DNA from: Nocardioides panacisoli
Lineage (GTDB): Bacteria; Actinomycetota; Actinomycetes; Propionibacteriales; Nocardioidaceae
DNA length: 64,000 nt
Reading direction: 5' to 3'
Assembly: GCF_019448235.1 (NCBI RefSeq)
Contig: NZ_CP080409.1
Span: forward strand, 3,224,001-3,288,000
This document shows positions 33,634 through 42,152 of the stretch, in pieces. The notes below the pieces were generated by a model. It did not search any database, was not told the origin of the DNA, and saw only the letters and a program-made list of their open reading frames with translations. The position numbers and the translations under genes were made by a program. Positions within the stretch are counted from its first letter, which is position 1, and each line of letters starts with the position of its first letter.

Positions 33634-34580
33634 AGGTGGTCTCGATCGGCCTGCGGACCCGGTTCCGCGGCATCACCACCCGCGAGGCCGCCCTCGTCGA
33701 GGGCCCGGCCGGCTGGGGGGAGTGGAGCCCCTTCCTGGAGTACGACGCCGCCGTCGCGGCGCCGTGGCTGCGCTGCGCCGAGGAGGCCGCCGCCGGCGAC
33801 TGGCCCGCGCCGGTGCGCGACCGGGTGCCGGTCAACGTCACCGTCCCCGCCGTCGACCCCGCCACGGCCCACCGCATCGTCACCGACGGCGGCTGCCGCA
33901 CCGCCAAGGTCAAGGTCGGCGAACGCGGGCAGTCGCTCGCGGAGGACCAGGCCCGGCTCGAGGCAGTCCGCGACGCCCTCGGCACGGCCGGCCACGTCAG
34001 GATCGACGCCAACGGTGCGTGGGGCGTCGACGACGCGGCGTCCGCCATCGCCCTGCTCGACCGCGCCGCCGGCGGTCTGGAGTACGTCGAGCAGCCCTGC
34101 GCCACCGTCGAGGAGCTGGCCGCGTGCCGCCGCCGCGTCGAGGTGCCGATCGCCGCGGACGAGTCGATCCGCCGCGCCGAGGACCCCTACCGGGTGCGCG
34201 ACCTCGCCGCCGCCGACATCGCCGTGCTGAAGGTGCAGCCGCTGGGTGGTGTCCGCGCCTGCCTCGAGATCGCCGAGCAGATCCAGCTGCCGGTGGTGGT
34301 GTCCTCGGCGCTGGAGACCTCCGTCGGGCTGGCCGCCGGCGTGGCGCTCGCGGCGGCGCTCCCGGAGCTGCCGCACGCGTGCGGGCTCGCGACCGGCCAG
34401 CTGCTCACCGACGACGTCGTCGACGAGCCGCTGCTCCCGGTCGATGGTGCGCTGCCGGTCGTGCGGCCCAGCGTCGACCCGGCCGCACTCGAGCGGTGTG
34501 CCGCTGCACCGGACCGCGTGGCGCACTGGCAGGCGAGACTGCACGCAGTGCAGGCCCTGGGGCAGGATCGACTCCCGTGA
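33630..34580 (+). CDS. menC: o-Succinylbenzoate synthase
   Basis: A 316-aa enolase-superfamily dehydratase. Catalytic features are visible: TAKVKV with the Lys pair near residue 94, metal ligands in RIDANGAWG near 126, EQPC near 155 and ADES near 178, and the second lysine in AVLKVQPLGG near 200. It makes o-succinylbenzoate for MenE. The GTG at 33630 overlaps menE and its stop overlaps menD, giving menE-menC-menD coupling. Confidence 0.93.
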   Translation: MKVVSIGLRTRFRGITTREAALVEGPAGWGEWSPFLEYDAAVAAPWLRCAEEAAAGDWPAPVRDRVPVNVTVPAVDPATAHRIVTDGGCRTAKVKVGERGQSLAEDQARLEAVRDALGTAGHVRIDANGAWGVDDAASAIALLDRAAGGLEYVEQPCATVEELAACRRRVEVPIAADESIRRAEDPYRVRDLAAADIAVLKVQPLGGVRACLEIAEQIQLPVVVSSALETSVGLAAGVALAAALPELPHACGLATGQLLTDDVVDEPLLPVDGALPVVRPSVDPAALERCAAAPDRVAHWQARLHAVQALGQDRLP

Positions 34581-36184
34581 CCGACGCGACCACCCTGGCC
34601 CGGACCACGCTCGAGCGGCTCCTCGCGGCCGGCGTCACCGACGTCGTCGTGGCGCCCGGCTCCCGCAACGCCCCGCTCGCATTCGCGACCTGGCAGGCCG
34701 ACCGTGCCGGCGCGCTGCGACTCCACACCCGCATCGACGAGCGCTCCGCAGGCTTCCTCGCCGTCGGCCTCACCAAGGTCGGCGCCCGGGCGGCGGTCCT
34801 CTGCACCTCCGGTACGGCGGTCGCCAACCTCCACCCCGCCGCCCTCGAGGCCGCCCACACCGGACTCGGCGTCGTGTTCGTGACCGCGGACCGCCCCGCC
34901 CGCCTCCGGGGGACCGGCGCCAACCAGACGACCGACCAGCGTGGCGCCTTCGGGTCGCTGGTGACGGCGTACGACGTCGCGACGGAGGCAGACCTGCCCC
35001 CGGTGGCCGACCTCCGCGGCGACCGGCCGACCCACCTCAACGTCCAGCTCGACGACCCGCTCGTGCCCGAGGCGTCGAGTGGTGAGTTGTTGCCGGTCGA
35101 GTCCGCAGGAGTGGTCGCCCCGGAGCGCAAGAAGTCACGACTCGACGGTGAACAACTCACGACTCGACTCGGTGCCGGCCCGCGGACCGTGGTCGTGGCC
35201 GGTGACGAGGCCGGCCCCCCGGCCCGGGTGCTCGCCCAGGACGCGCAGTGGCCGCTGCTCGCCGAGCCCAGCAGCGGGTCGCGGACCGGGGCCAACGCCA
35301 TCCGCACCTACCGCCTCCTCCTGGCCGGCGAGCTCGGCGCGGCCATCGAGCGGGTCGTGGTCGTCGGCCGTCCCACGCTCTCGCGGCCCGTCGCGCGGCT
35401 GCTGGCGCGCGAGGACGTCGAGGTGCTCGTCGTCCCCGGCCGCGGCGTCTGGCCCGTGCGACCACCGCTGGCCACGCTGCTCGACCACGTCCCCACCGCC
35501 GAGCCCGACGACGGCATCTGGCTCGCCGCCTGGCAGGAGGCCGACCGCACCACCGGACGTCGCCTCGACGCACTGCTCGCCGAGCAGCCCGCGCTGACGG
35601 CGTACGACGTCGCGGCGGCGACCTTCGCGGCCCTGCCCGCCGGCGGCCTGCTCATGGTGGGCGCCTCCAGCCCGATACGCGACCTCGACCTGGTCGCCCG
35701 GCCGGCCCCGGTCGGCGAGCGCCGCAAGGTCATCGCCAACCGCGGTCTCGCCGGCATCGACGGCACCGTCAGCACCGCCGTCGGGGCCGCACTCGGGCGA
35801 CCCGCCTCCACGCGCAACCTCGCGCTGCTGGGCGACCTGACCTTCCTCCACGACCAGAACGGCCTCGTGCTCGGTCCGCACGAGCCGCGGCCCGACCTGA
35901 CGATCGTGGTGCCCAACGACGACGGTGGCGCCATCTTCTCCCTGCTCGAGCAGGGTGCACCGGCACACGCCGACGCCTTTGAACGGCTCTTCGGCACCCC
36001 GACCGGCGCCGACCTCGCCAGCGCCTGTGCAGCGACCCGGACGCCCCACCTCCGGGTGGCGTCACGCCCCGAACTCGAGCAGGCACTCGCCAGCCCCAAC
36101 GGCGGCATCGAGGTCGTCGAGGCCACCGTCGGCCGCGCCGACCGCCGCGCGCTGGACGCGGCGATCCGCGACCTCGTCGACTGA
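34577..36184 (+). CDS. menD: 2-Succinyl-5-enolpyruvyl-6-hydroxy-3-cyclohexene-1-carboxylate synthase
   Basis: A 535-aa thiamine diphosphate enzyme that joins isochorismate and 2-oxoglutarate. The N-terminal domain has VVVAPGSRNAPLAFA near residue 24 and the glutamate-containing RIDERSAGFLAVGL. The C-terminal domain has ANRGLAGIDGTVSTAVGAAL near 390 and LLGDLTFLHDQNGL near 417, the ThDP/Mg site. Residues about 167-198 are encoded by a 95-bp inverted repeat array (35074-35168), in the linker between domains I and II, and the frame stays open. Confidence 0.94.
   Translation: MTDATTLARTTLERLLAAGVTDVVVAPGSRNAPLAFATWQADRAGALRLHTRIDERSAGFLAVGLTKVGARAAVLCTSGTAVANLHPAALEAAHTGLGVVFVTADRPARLRGTGANQTTDQRGAFGSLVTAYDVATEADLPPVADLRGDRPTHLNVQLDDPLVPEASSGELLPVESAGVVAPERKKSRLDGEQLTTRLGAGPRTVVVAGDEAGPPARVLAQDAQWPLLAEPSSGSRTGANAIRTYRLLLAGELGAAIERVVVVGRPTLSRPVARLLAREDVEVLVVPGRGVWPVRPPLATLLDHVPTAEPDDGIWLAAWQEADRTTGRRLDALLAEQPALTAYDVAAATFAALPAGGLLMVGASSPIRDLDLVARPAPVGERRKVIANRGLAGIDGTVSTAVGAALGRPASTRNLALLGDLTFLHDQNGLVLGPHEPRPDLTIVVPNDDGGAIFSLLEQGAPAHADAFERLFGTPTGADLASACAATRTPHLRVASRPELEQALASPNGGIEVVEATVGRADRRALDAAIRDLVD
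35074..35168. repeat. Inverted array of four 22-bp GTCGAGTC-type units inside menD
   Basis: Plus-strand units start at 35074 (GTCGAGTGGTGAGTTGTTG) and 35096 (GTCGAGTCCGCAGGAGTGG). Minus-strand units start at 35168 (GTCGAGTCGTGAGTTGTTC) and 35146 (GTCGAGTCGTGACTTCTTG). Spacing is exactly 22 bp on both strands. The whole array is translated. Confidence 0.82.
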
Positions 36185-36185
36185 G

Positions 36186-37016
36186 TCAGGCGCGTCGGTC
36201 GAGCGCCTCCTCCAGCGTGCGCGCCGCACGGCCGGTGACGCGGCGTACGTCGTCACTCACGGCGGCCACCGACCCGTCGGCGATCGCGGTGTAGGTGCTG
36301 ACCCAGGCGTCGAGCTGCCAGTCGGGGGTGTCCGGCCAGCCGGCCCGACGTGAGGCGTAGGCCTCCTCGACCGTCTCCTCGAGGTAGCGCAGCGGCCGGC
36401 CGAGCACGGCCCCGGCCCGGTCCGCCACCTCGGTGAGCGTCAACGCCTCCGGTCCGGTGAGCGTGTAGGTGGCGCCGGCGTGCGCGGCCGGGTCGCGCAG
36501 CACGGCCGCCGCCACGTCGGCCACGTCGGCACGGGCGACTGCCGCCACGCGCCCCTCGCCGGCGGGTCCGCGCAGCACCCCCTCGGTGTCGGCGAAGAGC
36601 GGCAGGATGTCGGCGTAGAAGTTGTCGCGCAGCAGCGTCGCGGACATCCCGGAGGCGGGGATCGTGGCCTCGGCGTCGGCGTGGTCGCGGCCGAGGGTGA
36701 AGGTCGCGTCCGGGGAGGCGCCCTGGAAGGAGGTGTAGACGACGTGCCGTACGCCGGCGGCCGCGGCGGCCTCGATCGCGCTGCGGTGCTCGGCGCGGCG
36801 CCGGCCCGACTCGGCGGCGGAGACGAGGAAGAGCGTCTCGACGCCGTCGAGCGCGGCACGCATGGCCGCGGTGTCAGCGTACGTCGCCTCGCGCACCTCG
36901 CCGCCGAGGTCCGGTGCCCGGCCCGCGTCGCGCACCACCAGCCGCGGCCGCAGGTCGGCCAACCGGTGCGCCACCAGCCCGCCGACGGCGCCCGTCGCGC
37001 CGGTGAGCGCGATCAT
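36186..37016 (-). CDS. NAD(P)-binding NmrA/SDR-like protein
   Basis: A 276-aa protein. MIALTGATGAVGGLVAHRL is an N-terminal nucleotide-binding loop, VVYTSFQGASPDATF near residue 95 fits atypical SDRs, and TYTLTGPEALTLTEVADRAG near 195 is the NmrA-like C-terminal block. It may be an NAD(P)H:quinone oxidoreductase-like enzyme or a redox sensor; the substrate is unknown. The ATG overlaps the GNAT gene stop by 4 nt, so the two are one operon. It converges with menD almost without a gap. Confidence 0.83.
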   Translation of the reverse strand: MIALTGATGAVGGLVAHRLADLRPRLVVRDAGRAPDLGGEVREATYADTAAMRAALDGVETLFLVSAAESGRRRAEHRSAIEAAAAAGVRHVVYTSFQGASPDATFTLGRDHADAEATIPASGMSATLLRDNFYADILPLFADTEGVLRGPAGEGRVAAVARADVADVAAAVLRDPAAHAGATYTLTGPEALTLTEVADRAGAVLGRPLRYLEETVEEAYASRRAGWPDTPDWQLDAWVSTYTAIADGSVAAVSDDVRRVTGRAARTLEEALDRRA

Positions 37017-37507
37017 CGCCGCACCATCCGCAGCTCGGTGCCGAACGGCGGGTCGTCGTGGGCCGCGCCGTCGAGGACGAACCCCTGCCGCTGGTAGAAG
37101 CCGATGCCCCGCTGGTTGCCCCGCAGCACCCAGAGGTACGCCGGCCGGTCACCCAGCCCGTCGCGCAGCATCCGGTGCCCGAGCCCGTCGCCCCACCAGG
37201 ACGCGCGCACGTAGAGCGCCCACAGCTCCTCGGCGACGTCGAGGTCGTCGCTGCGACCGGGACCGACCGAGCTGAACCCGACGAGCTCACCGTCGTGCTC
37301 GGCCACCGTCGTGGTCGCGGGGGAGGAGTCGATGATGGTGCGCCACCGATCGACGCGCTGGGCCAGGTTGCGACGCCGCTCGGCGAGCACCGCGGCGGGC
37401 ATCAGGTCGGCGTACGCCTCCTCCCAGGCGTCGACGTGCAACGTCGCCATCGCCGCCGCGTCCGCGGGCACGACGGGGCGCAGGACGACCTCCGAGAGCG
37501 CAGGCAT
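37013..37507 (-). CDS. GNAT family N-acetyltransferase
   Basis: A 164-aa acetyltransferase of the RimI-like fold. LRPVVPADAAAMATLHVDAW opens the fold, and the acetyl-CoA segment is LWALYVRASWWGDGLGHRML near residue 96, followed by LWVLRGNQRGIGFYQRQGF. The acceptor is unknown. I start at the ATG at 37507, 6 nt after a TACGCT hexamer, though the frame is open for 240 codons further upstream on the strand opposite the MBL gene. Confidence 0.87.
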   Translation of the reverse strand: MPALSEVVLRPVVPADAAAMATLHVDAWEEAYADLMPAAVLAERRRNLAQRVDRWRTIIDSSPATTTVAEHDGELVGFSSVGPGRSDDLDVAEELWALYVRASWWGDGLGHRMLRDGLGDRPAYLWVLRGNQRGIGFYQRQGFVLDGAAHDDPPFGTELRMVRR

Positions 37508-37513
37508 GCGTCC

Positions 37514-37519
37514 AGCGTA
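37514..37519 (-). promoter_or_regulatory. -10 element of the GNAT/SDR operon, leaderless type
   Basis: TACGCT on the minus strand ends 6 nt before the ATG at 37507. It lies back to back with the next -10; the two genes start only 33 bp apart. Confidence 0.5.
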
Positions 37520-37528
37520 GGTCGTGGG

Positions 37529-37534
37529 TAGGTT
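37529..37534 (+). promoter_or_regulatory. -10 element of the MBL-fold gene, leaderless type
   Basis: TAGGTT ends 6 nt before the ATG at 37541. Confidence 0.5.
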
Positions 37535-37540
37535 GCCCCC

Positions 37541-38176
37541 ATGAGGCTCACCAAGTTCGGGCATGCGTGCGTCCGGGTCGAGCACGAGGGCACCACGGTG
37601 GTCATCGACCCCGGCGTGTTCACCGAGCCGGAGGCGCTCGACGGTGCGGACGCCGTCCTCATCACCCACGAGCACTTCGACCACTGCGACGTGGCGAACC
37701 TGCGCCGCACCGACGCGCCGATCCACACCATCGGCGCGGTCGCGGCCGTGCTGCGCGGGGACGCCCCCGACGTGGCCGAGCGGGTGCGGGTGGTGGCGCC
37801 CGAGGAGCGGTTCGACCTCGGCGCGATCCCGGTGCGGGTCGTCGGCGAGCAGCACGCGGTGATCCATCCCGACCTGCCCCGCTTCGACAACAGCGGCTAC
37901 GTCCTCGACCTCGGGGAGACGAAGGTCTTCCACCCCGGCGACGCGCTGACCGGGCCGGGCGAGTCGGTCGACGTGCTGCTCACCCCGGTGAGTGCCCCGT
38001 GGATGAAGGTCGCCGAGGGCATCGACTTCGCCCGCCGCGTGGGCGCGCAGCGCAACGTCGCGATCCACGACCGGGTGTACTCCGAGGCCGGGCTGGGCAT
38101 CGCCGACACCCACTTCTCCCGGCTGCTGGACGAGGGACAGGAGTACGTCCGCCTCGCCGACGGCGCCGACCTGTAG
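37541..38176 (+). CDS. MBL-fold metallohydrolase (UlaG-like)
   Basis: A 211-aa metallo-beta-lactamase-fold hydrolase. The N terminus MRLTKFGHACVRVEHEG and the metal motif THEHFDHCD near residue 45 are typical of the UlaG/YtnP group. A later metal ligand is FHPGDAL near 130, and AIHDRVYSEAGLG lies near 172. The substrate is unknown. It is single and divergent to the GNAT gene, and ends before a perfect-looking palindrome. Confidence 0.87.
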   Translation: MRLTKFGHACVRVEHEGTTVVIDPGVFTEPEALDGADAVLITHEHFDHCDVANLRRTDAPIHTIGAVAAVLRGDAPDVAERVRVVAPEERFDLGAIPVRVVGEQHAVIHPDLPRFDNSGYVLDLGETKVFHPGDALTGPGESVDVLLTPVSAPWMKVAEGIDFARRVGAQRNVAIHDRVYSEAGLGIADTHFSRLLDEGQEYVRLADGADL

Positions 38177-38192
38177 CGGACGCGGCTCACCC

Positions 38193-38236
38193 GGTCCCGA
38201 CATGCTCGACCACCGGTGGTCGAGCATGTCGAGACC
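38193..38236. repeat. 44-bp palindrome between convergent genes
   Basis: 22-bp arms (38193-38214 and 38215-38236) meet at CCACCGGTGG with a single mismatch. The right arm starts GGTGGTCGAGC and ends TGTCGAGACC, ends shared with 60957-60996. It probably acts as a two-way terminator for the MBL gene and menF. Confidence 0.75.
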
Positions 38237-38254
38237 GATGCCGGGCGACGACCC

Positions 38255-39532
38255 TCAGGGGAGGAGCGCCTCGCGGACCGGTTCGAACTTCGCGGCGGCC
38301 TCGGCCAGCTCGGCGTCGGGGTCGGAGTCGGCGACGATGCCGCACCCGGCGAAGAGGCGGACGGCGTTGCCCTCCACCTGGGCCGAGCGGAGCGCGATGC
38401 CCCACTCGCCGTCGCCGGCGGCGTCCATCCAGCCGACCGGGGCGGCGTAGCGGCCGCGGTCCATGCCCTCCAGCTCGCCGATGAGCGCGACGGCGTCCGG
38501 GGTCGGCGTGCCTCCGACGGCGGCGGAGGGGTGCAGCGCGGCCGCCAGCTGCAGCGAAGAGGTCTCGCGGGAGTCGTGGACCACGCCGTTGACGTCGGTG
38601 GCGAGGTGCATGACGTTGGGCAGGTGCAGCACGAACGGCGTCTCGGGGACGCTGGTGGAGGAGCAGTGAGGGGCGAGGGCGTCGGCCACGGACCGGACGG
38701 CGTACTCGTGCTCCTCGAGGTCCTTCGACGAGCGCGCGAGTGCGCCGGCCAGCGCCAGGTCGTGCTCGTCGTCGCCGGTACGCCGGATGGTGCCGGCCAG
38801 CACCCGGGAGGTCACCAGGCCGCGCTCGCGGCGTACGAGCATCTCCGGGGTGGCGCCGAAGAGCCCGTCGACGTGGAACGTCCAGCACGTCGGGTAGGTC
38901 GCAGCCAGTCGCCGCAGCGGCCAGCGGACGTCGACCGGCTCCTCGGCGGTCGCGCGCAGGTCGCGGGCGAGCACGACCTTCTCCAGCTCGCCGCCGTTGA
39001 TGCGGCGCACGGCTTCCGCGACCACGTCGCCCCACGCTCCGGCGTCGAGGGCTCCGTCGTCGAAGGTCAGGCCGGCCGGTGCGGGTGGCGGGTCGGCAGG
39101 ATGCAGGGCCCGGTCGATGCGGTCCAGGCTGCCGCTGGTCACGGTCGTCACCCAGGCCGTGCCCTCGCGCACCCCGACGATGACCTCCGGCACGACCAGG
39201 ACCGAGGATCCCGGGGCGTCGGTGAAGCCGAAGCTTCCGAAGCACAGCAGTCCGGTGCCGTGCTCGCGCACCTCGTCACGGACGACGGCGTGCTCGACGA
39301 CCTCCTGCCACCAGGCGTCGGCCTCGGCGAACCGTGCCGGTCCCGAGGTCTCCACCCCGGCGGCACGCCCCCAACCGACGATGCCCTCGCCGTGGCGCAG
39401 CCAGGCCAGCGGCTGGCGCTCGGGCAGCAGGTCGACGAGCGACTCGATCGCGTCCACGGGGACAGCGACGGTCCGCGCGACCAGCGGTCCGGTCGCGACC
39501 GCGGGGGCATCTGTCGTCACGCCGCTCGTCAC
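38255..39532 (-). CDS. menF: Isochorismate synthase
   Basis: A 425-aa chorismate-utilising enzyme that supplies isochorismate to MenD. The family core is visible: NGGELEKVVLARDLR near residue 183, FGATPEMLVRRERGLVTSRVLAGT near 228, SSKDLEEHEYAV near 272, ALHPSAAVGGTPTPDAV near 336 and RLFAGCGIVADSDPDAEL near the end. It resembles MenF/EntC; siderophore genes are absent, so menaquinone is the likely use. The GTG start has a TAGGCT 6 nt upstream. Confidence 0.92.
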   Translation of the reverse strand: MTSGVTTDAPAVATGPLVARTVAVPVDAIESLVDLLPERQPLAWLRHGEGIVGWGRAAGVETSGPARFAEADAWWQEVVEHAVVRDEVREHGTGLLCFGSFGFTDAPGSSVLVVPEVIVGVREGTAWVTTVTSGSLDRIDRALHPADPPPAPAGLTFDDGALDAGAWGDVVAEAVRRINGGELEKVVLARDLRATAEEPVDVRWPLRRLAATYPTCWTFHVDGLFGATPEMLVRRERGLVTSRVLAGTIRRTGDDEHDLALAGALARSSKDLEEHEYAVRSVADALAPHCSSTSVPETPFVLHLPNVMHLATDVNGVVHDSRETSSLQLAAALHPSAAVGGTPTPDAVALIGELEGMDRGRYAAPVGWMDAAGDGEWGIALRSAQVEGNAVRLFAGCGIVADSDPDAELAEAAAKFEPVREALLP

Positions 39533-39538
39533 GGCGCG

Positions 39539-39544
39539 AGCCTA
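39539..39544 (-). promoter_or_regulatory. -10 element of menF, leaderless type
   Basis: TAGGCT on the minus strand ends 6 nt before the GTG at 39532. Confidence 0.5.
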
Positions 39545-39579
39545 CCCAGTCGGGGATCGCCACCCACCGTTCGGGCACC

Positions 39580-40206
39580 ATGGCGCCCATGCGTGCTGCG
39601 TCCCCCGTCCTGGCCCTCGTCGCCGGCCTCGTCCTGCTCGCCGGCATGGTCGGATTCGCCGTCGGGCTGCCCGCCGTCGCCGACGACGAGGCGGGCGGCT
39701 CGGTGCCGGCCGACCCGTTCCCGGACCGGGTGCTGGGCGGCGACCTCGTCGTCTACGACGGGCTGGAGCAGCTGCCCGAGGGCGCCCAGGTGACGCCGGA
39801 GCAGATCACCGAGCAGCTCGACGAGCAGAACGAGTACGCCGCCGACAAGCTCGGTGAGGTCTTCGAGACCGACGTGGCCGTCACGACCTACCTCGCCACC
39901 GACCTCTCCGCACAGGCCGAGGCCTCGATCTCGGCGGGCGAGCCCGGGACGTTCCGCCTCGGGCTGCCGGTCGACCCCGACGAGCCGCACGGCGGCCCGT
40001 GGTACGACGTCGTCCGCCAGGGCGAGACCGCGTGCTACGTCGCCTGGTCCTCCGACGACCAGGCCGCCGCGGCGGACGCCGTGCCGAGTGCGGTGCACTG
40101 CCAGCGCGGCGACGACGGCGCCACCTACGAGATCCGGGCCGCCGGGCTCAGCGTGGACGACACCGTGGGGGTGCTCGACGAGATCGTCGCCCACGGCGCC
40201 GGCTGA
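39580..40206 (+). CDS. Membrane-anchored or secreted protein, unknown function
   Basis: A 208-aa protein I do not recognise. An N-terminal hydrophobic segment (VLALVAGLVLLAGMVGFAVG) is a signal or anchor, followed by an acidic extracellular domain of about 170 residues with two cysteines (ACYVAW and VHCQRG), perhaps disulfide-bonded. The end LSVDDTVGVLDEIVAHGAG looks helical. The start is ATG 39580 or ATG 39589 in the same frame; neither has a clear ribosome-binding site or -10. Confidence 0.68.
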   Translation: MAPMRAASPVLALVAGLVLLAGMVGFAVGLPAVADDEAGGSVPADPFPDRVLGGDLVVYDGLEQLPEGAQVTPEQITEQLDEQNEYAADKLGEVFETDVAVTTYLATDLSAQAEASISAGEPGTFRLGLPVDPDEPHGGPWYDVVRQGETACYVAWSSDDQAAAADAVPSAVHCQRGDDGATYEIRAAGLSVDDTVGVLDEIVAHGAG

Positions 40207-40233
40207 CGACACCGCTCGACACCGAGACGTTCG

Positions 40234-41178
40234 TCAGGACCAGTAGACGACGACCCGGTCGCCGACGCGCACTTGGTCGAAGAGCGTGGCGATGGCGTCG
40301 CGGTCGCGCACGTTGACGCAGCCGTGCGAGGCGCCGTTGTAGCCGTTGGCGGCGAAGTCGGGCGAGTAGTGCACCGCCTGGCCACCGGAGAAGAACATCG
40401 CGAAGGGCATCGAGGTGTCGTAGATCGACGACACGTGGTCACGGCTCTTGAACCGCACCGCGAACGAGCCCTCCCGGGTCGGCATGCTCTCCCGGCCGAA
40501 CCGCACGTCGACGGTGCGCTGGACGGTGCCGTCGACGACCCAGCGCAAGGTCCGGCTGGACTTGTCGATGCACAGCACGCGGCCGCTGCTGCAGCGGGCG
40601 TCGAGGGTGCCCGGCTGGTTGCCGATCGGGGCGTCGGTGAGCTCGGCCGCGGTCGGCTCGCGCGACATCTCGCGCAGCCGGTCCAGGGTGCGCCGGTCGA
40701 CCTCGCCGGTCACCGGGAAGCCCCGCTTGCCCTGGAAGCCGCGCACCGCGGTCGCGGTGACGTCGCCGTAGTAGCCGGTCACGGAGTGGTCGAACCAGCG
40801 GATCTGGCGCAGCCTGGCCTGGAGGTCGCGGACCTCGTCACCCCGGTCGCCCTGTCCGAGCAGTCGGGGGCCGGGGGTGAGCGTCGGCGTCGGGGACGGG
40901 GTCGCCGTCCGGCTCGGCGACGGTGCGCTCGTCGTGGGCGTGCGTGTGGGCTCGGGTGCCGTCGTCGTGGCCCCGGCGCTCGCGGGGGCGCTGGGGGACG
41001 CGGCGCTCGGCGACGGTGCGGGACGCGCCGACGGCGTCCCCTGCTGCGCCGCCTCGGTCCTTGCGCCCGGCCAGAGGTCGTCGCGGTCCACCAGCCCGGC
41101 GGCGTACGCCGCGCCCACGGTGACGGCTCCCGTGGTCAGCAGTGCCAGCACCAACACGATGCGTCGTAGGAGCCTCAT
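40234..41178 (-). CDS. L,D-transpeptidase with peptidoglycan-binding domain
   Basis: A 314-aa cell-wall enzyme that makes 3-3 crosslinks or attaches proteins. An N-terminal membrane segment (LVLALLTTGAVTVGAAYAAG) is followed by a Ser/Thr/Pro linker, a PG_binding_1 domain near residues 105-165 (LRQIRWFDHSVTGYYGDVT) and a YkuD domain. The catalytic motif is GYNGASHGCVNVRD near 285, with the upstream His in AVHYSPDF. All key residues are present. It is a single gene divergent to menG. Confidence 0.92.
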   Translation of the reverse strand: MRLLRRIVLVLALLTTGAVTVGAAYAAGLVDRDDLWPGARTEAAQQGTPSARPAPSPSAASPSAPASAGATTTAPEPTRTPTTSAPSPSRTATPSPTPTLTPGPRLLGQGDRGDEVRDLQARLRQIRWFDHSVTGYYGDVTATAVRGFQGKRGFPVTGEVDRRTLDRLREMSREPTAAELTDAPIGNQPGTLDARCSSGRVLCIDKSSRTLRWVVDGTVQRTVDVRFGRESMPTREGSFAVRFKSRDHVSSIYDTSMPFAMFFSGGQAVHYSPDFAANGYNGASHGCVNVRDRDAIATLFDQVRVGDRVVVYWS

Positions 41179-41300
41179 CGTCGTCCGCCTTTCGCCACGC
41201 TTCCCATGGATGGTCGTGCAGGGAGGAGACGCTCCCGGGCGGTGTTCGGTTGCATCGCCGGGCCGTCGAGCCCGACATCGAGACCGTTTCGTGATGCGCG

Positions 41301-41306
41301 TAGATT
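41301..41306 (+). promoter_or_regulatory. -10 element of menG, leaderless type
   Basis: TAGATT ends 6 nt before the GTG at 41313. Confidence 0.55.
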
Positions 41307-41312
41307 CTGCGC

Positions 41313-42002
41313 GTGGCCCGTGCAGAGTTGGACAAGCAACCCGCCGACGTACGTCGCATGTTCGACGCCGTCGCCCGGCGCTACGACGTCACCAACGACG
41401 TGCTGTCCTTCGGGCAGGACCGTCGCTGGCGCACCCACGTCCTGGACGCCGTCGATCCCGGCTTCGGTGACCGGGTGCTCGACCTGGCGGCGGGCACCGG
41501 CACGTCGGCGGAGCCGTTCGAGGAGGCGGGCGCGAGCGTCGTGCCGTGCGACTTCTCCATCGGCATGCTGCAGGTCGGCAAGGAGGCCCGGCCCCAGTTG
41601 CCCTTCACCGCCGGCGACGCCACCAGGCTGCCGTTCGCCGACGACGTCTTCGACGCGGTGACCATCTCCTTCGGCCTGCGCAACGTGGTGGACCCGCTCG
41701 CGGGCCTGCGGGAGATGCGGCGCGTCACGCGTCCGGGCGGGCGACTCGTGGTGTGCGAGTTCAGCCACCCGACGTGGTCGCCGTTCCGCACGGTCTACCT
41801 GGAGTACCTGATGAAGACGCTGCCCACGATCGCGCGCGGCGTCTCCTCCTCACCCGACGCCTACGTCTACCTCGCCGAGTCGATCCGCGAGTGGCCCGAC
41901 CAGCAGGGCCTGGCCGACCTGATCGCCGAGGCCGGCTGGTCGCACCCGCAGTGGCGCAACCTCAGTGGCGGCATCGTCGCGCTCCACCGCGCGACCGCGT
42001 GA
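41313..42002 (+). CDS. menG: Demethylmenaquinone methyltransferase (UbiE/MenG)
   Basis: A 229-aa SAM-dependent methyltransferase for the last step of menaquinone synthesis. Motifs are [20 protein letters not shown] at the N terminus, the SAM loop [15 protein letters not shown] near residue 50 and [20 protein letters not shown] near 112, characteristic of UbiE. A geranylgeranyl/menaquinone reductase gene, which I expected between menG and nuoA in this lineage, is not present here. Confidence 0.94.
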   Translation: MARAELDKQPADVRRMFDAVARRYDVTNDVLSFGQDRRWRTHVLDAVDPGFGDRVLDLAAGTGTSAEPFEEAGASVVPCDFSIGMLQVGKEARPQLPFTAGDATRLPFADDVFDAVTISFGLRNVVDPLAGLREMRRVTRPGGRLVVCEFSHPTWSPFRTVYLEYLMKTLPTIARGVSSSPDAYVYLAESIREWPDQQGLADLIAEAGWSHPQWRNLSGGIVALHRATA

Positions 42003-42134
42003 GGCCGGGCGGCCCACGCCGCATTTTCGACACGTCGGCATGACTTAAATCCGCAGGTCAGCGCCGGAATTGCGACCCGGCGACCCCCCTTGTGTCGACC
42101 CCCGTGACCAGTGGCACTATGTGTTGCGGGTCAC

Positions 42135-42152
42135 TAGTGATTCGGTTCACAA
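42135..42152. promoter_or_regulatory. Candidate Rex operator upstream of nuoA
   Basis: TAGTGATTCGGTTCACAA fits the Rex half-site pattern TTGTGA-N6-TCACAA at 11 of 12 positions and matches the full Streptomyces consensus, as remembered, at 13 of 18. It lies 46 nt before the nuoA ATG. A possible promoter (TCGACC 42095-42100, N17, TATGTG 42118-42123) is just upstream, so Rex would sit near +5 to +25. Confidence 0.5.

Noticed and set aside
35074..35168. menD disrupted by an insertion (pseudogene)
   Set aside because: The frame is open on both sides and through the array, and catalytic regions before and after are intact.
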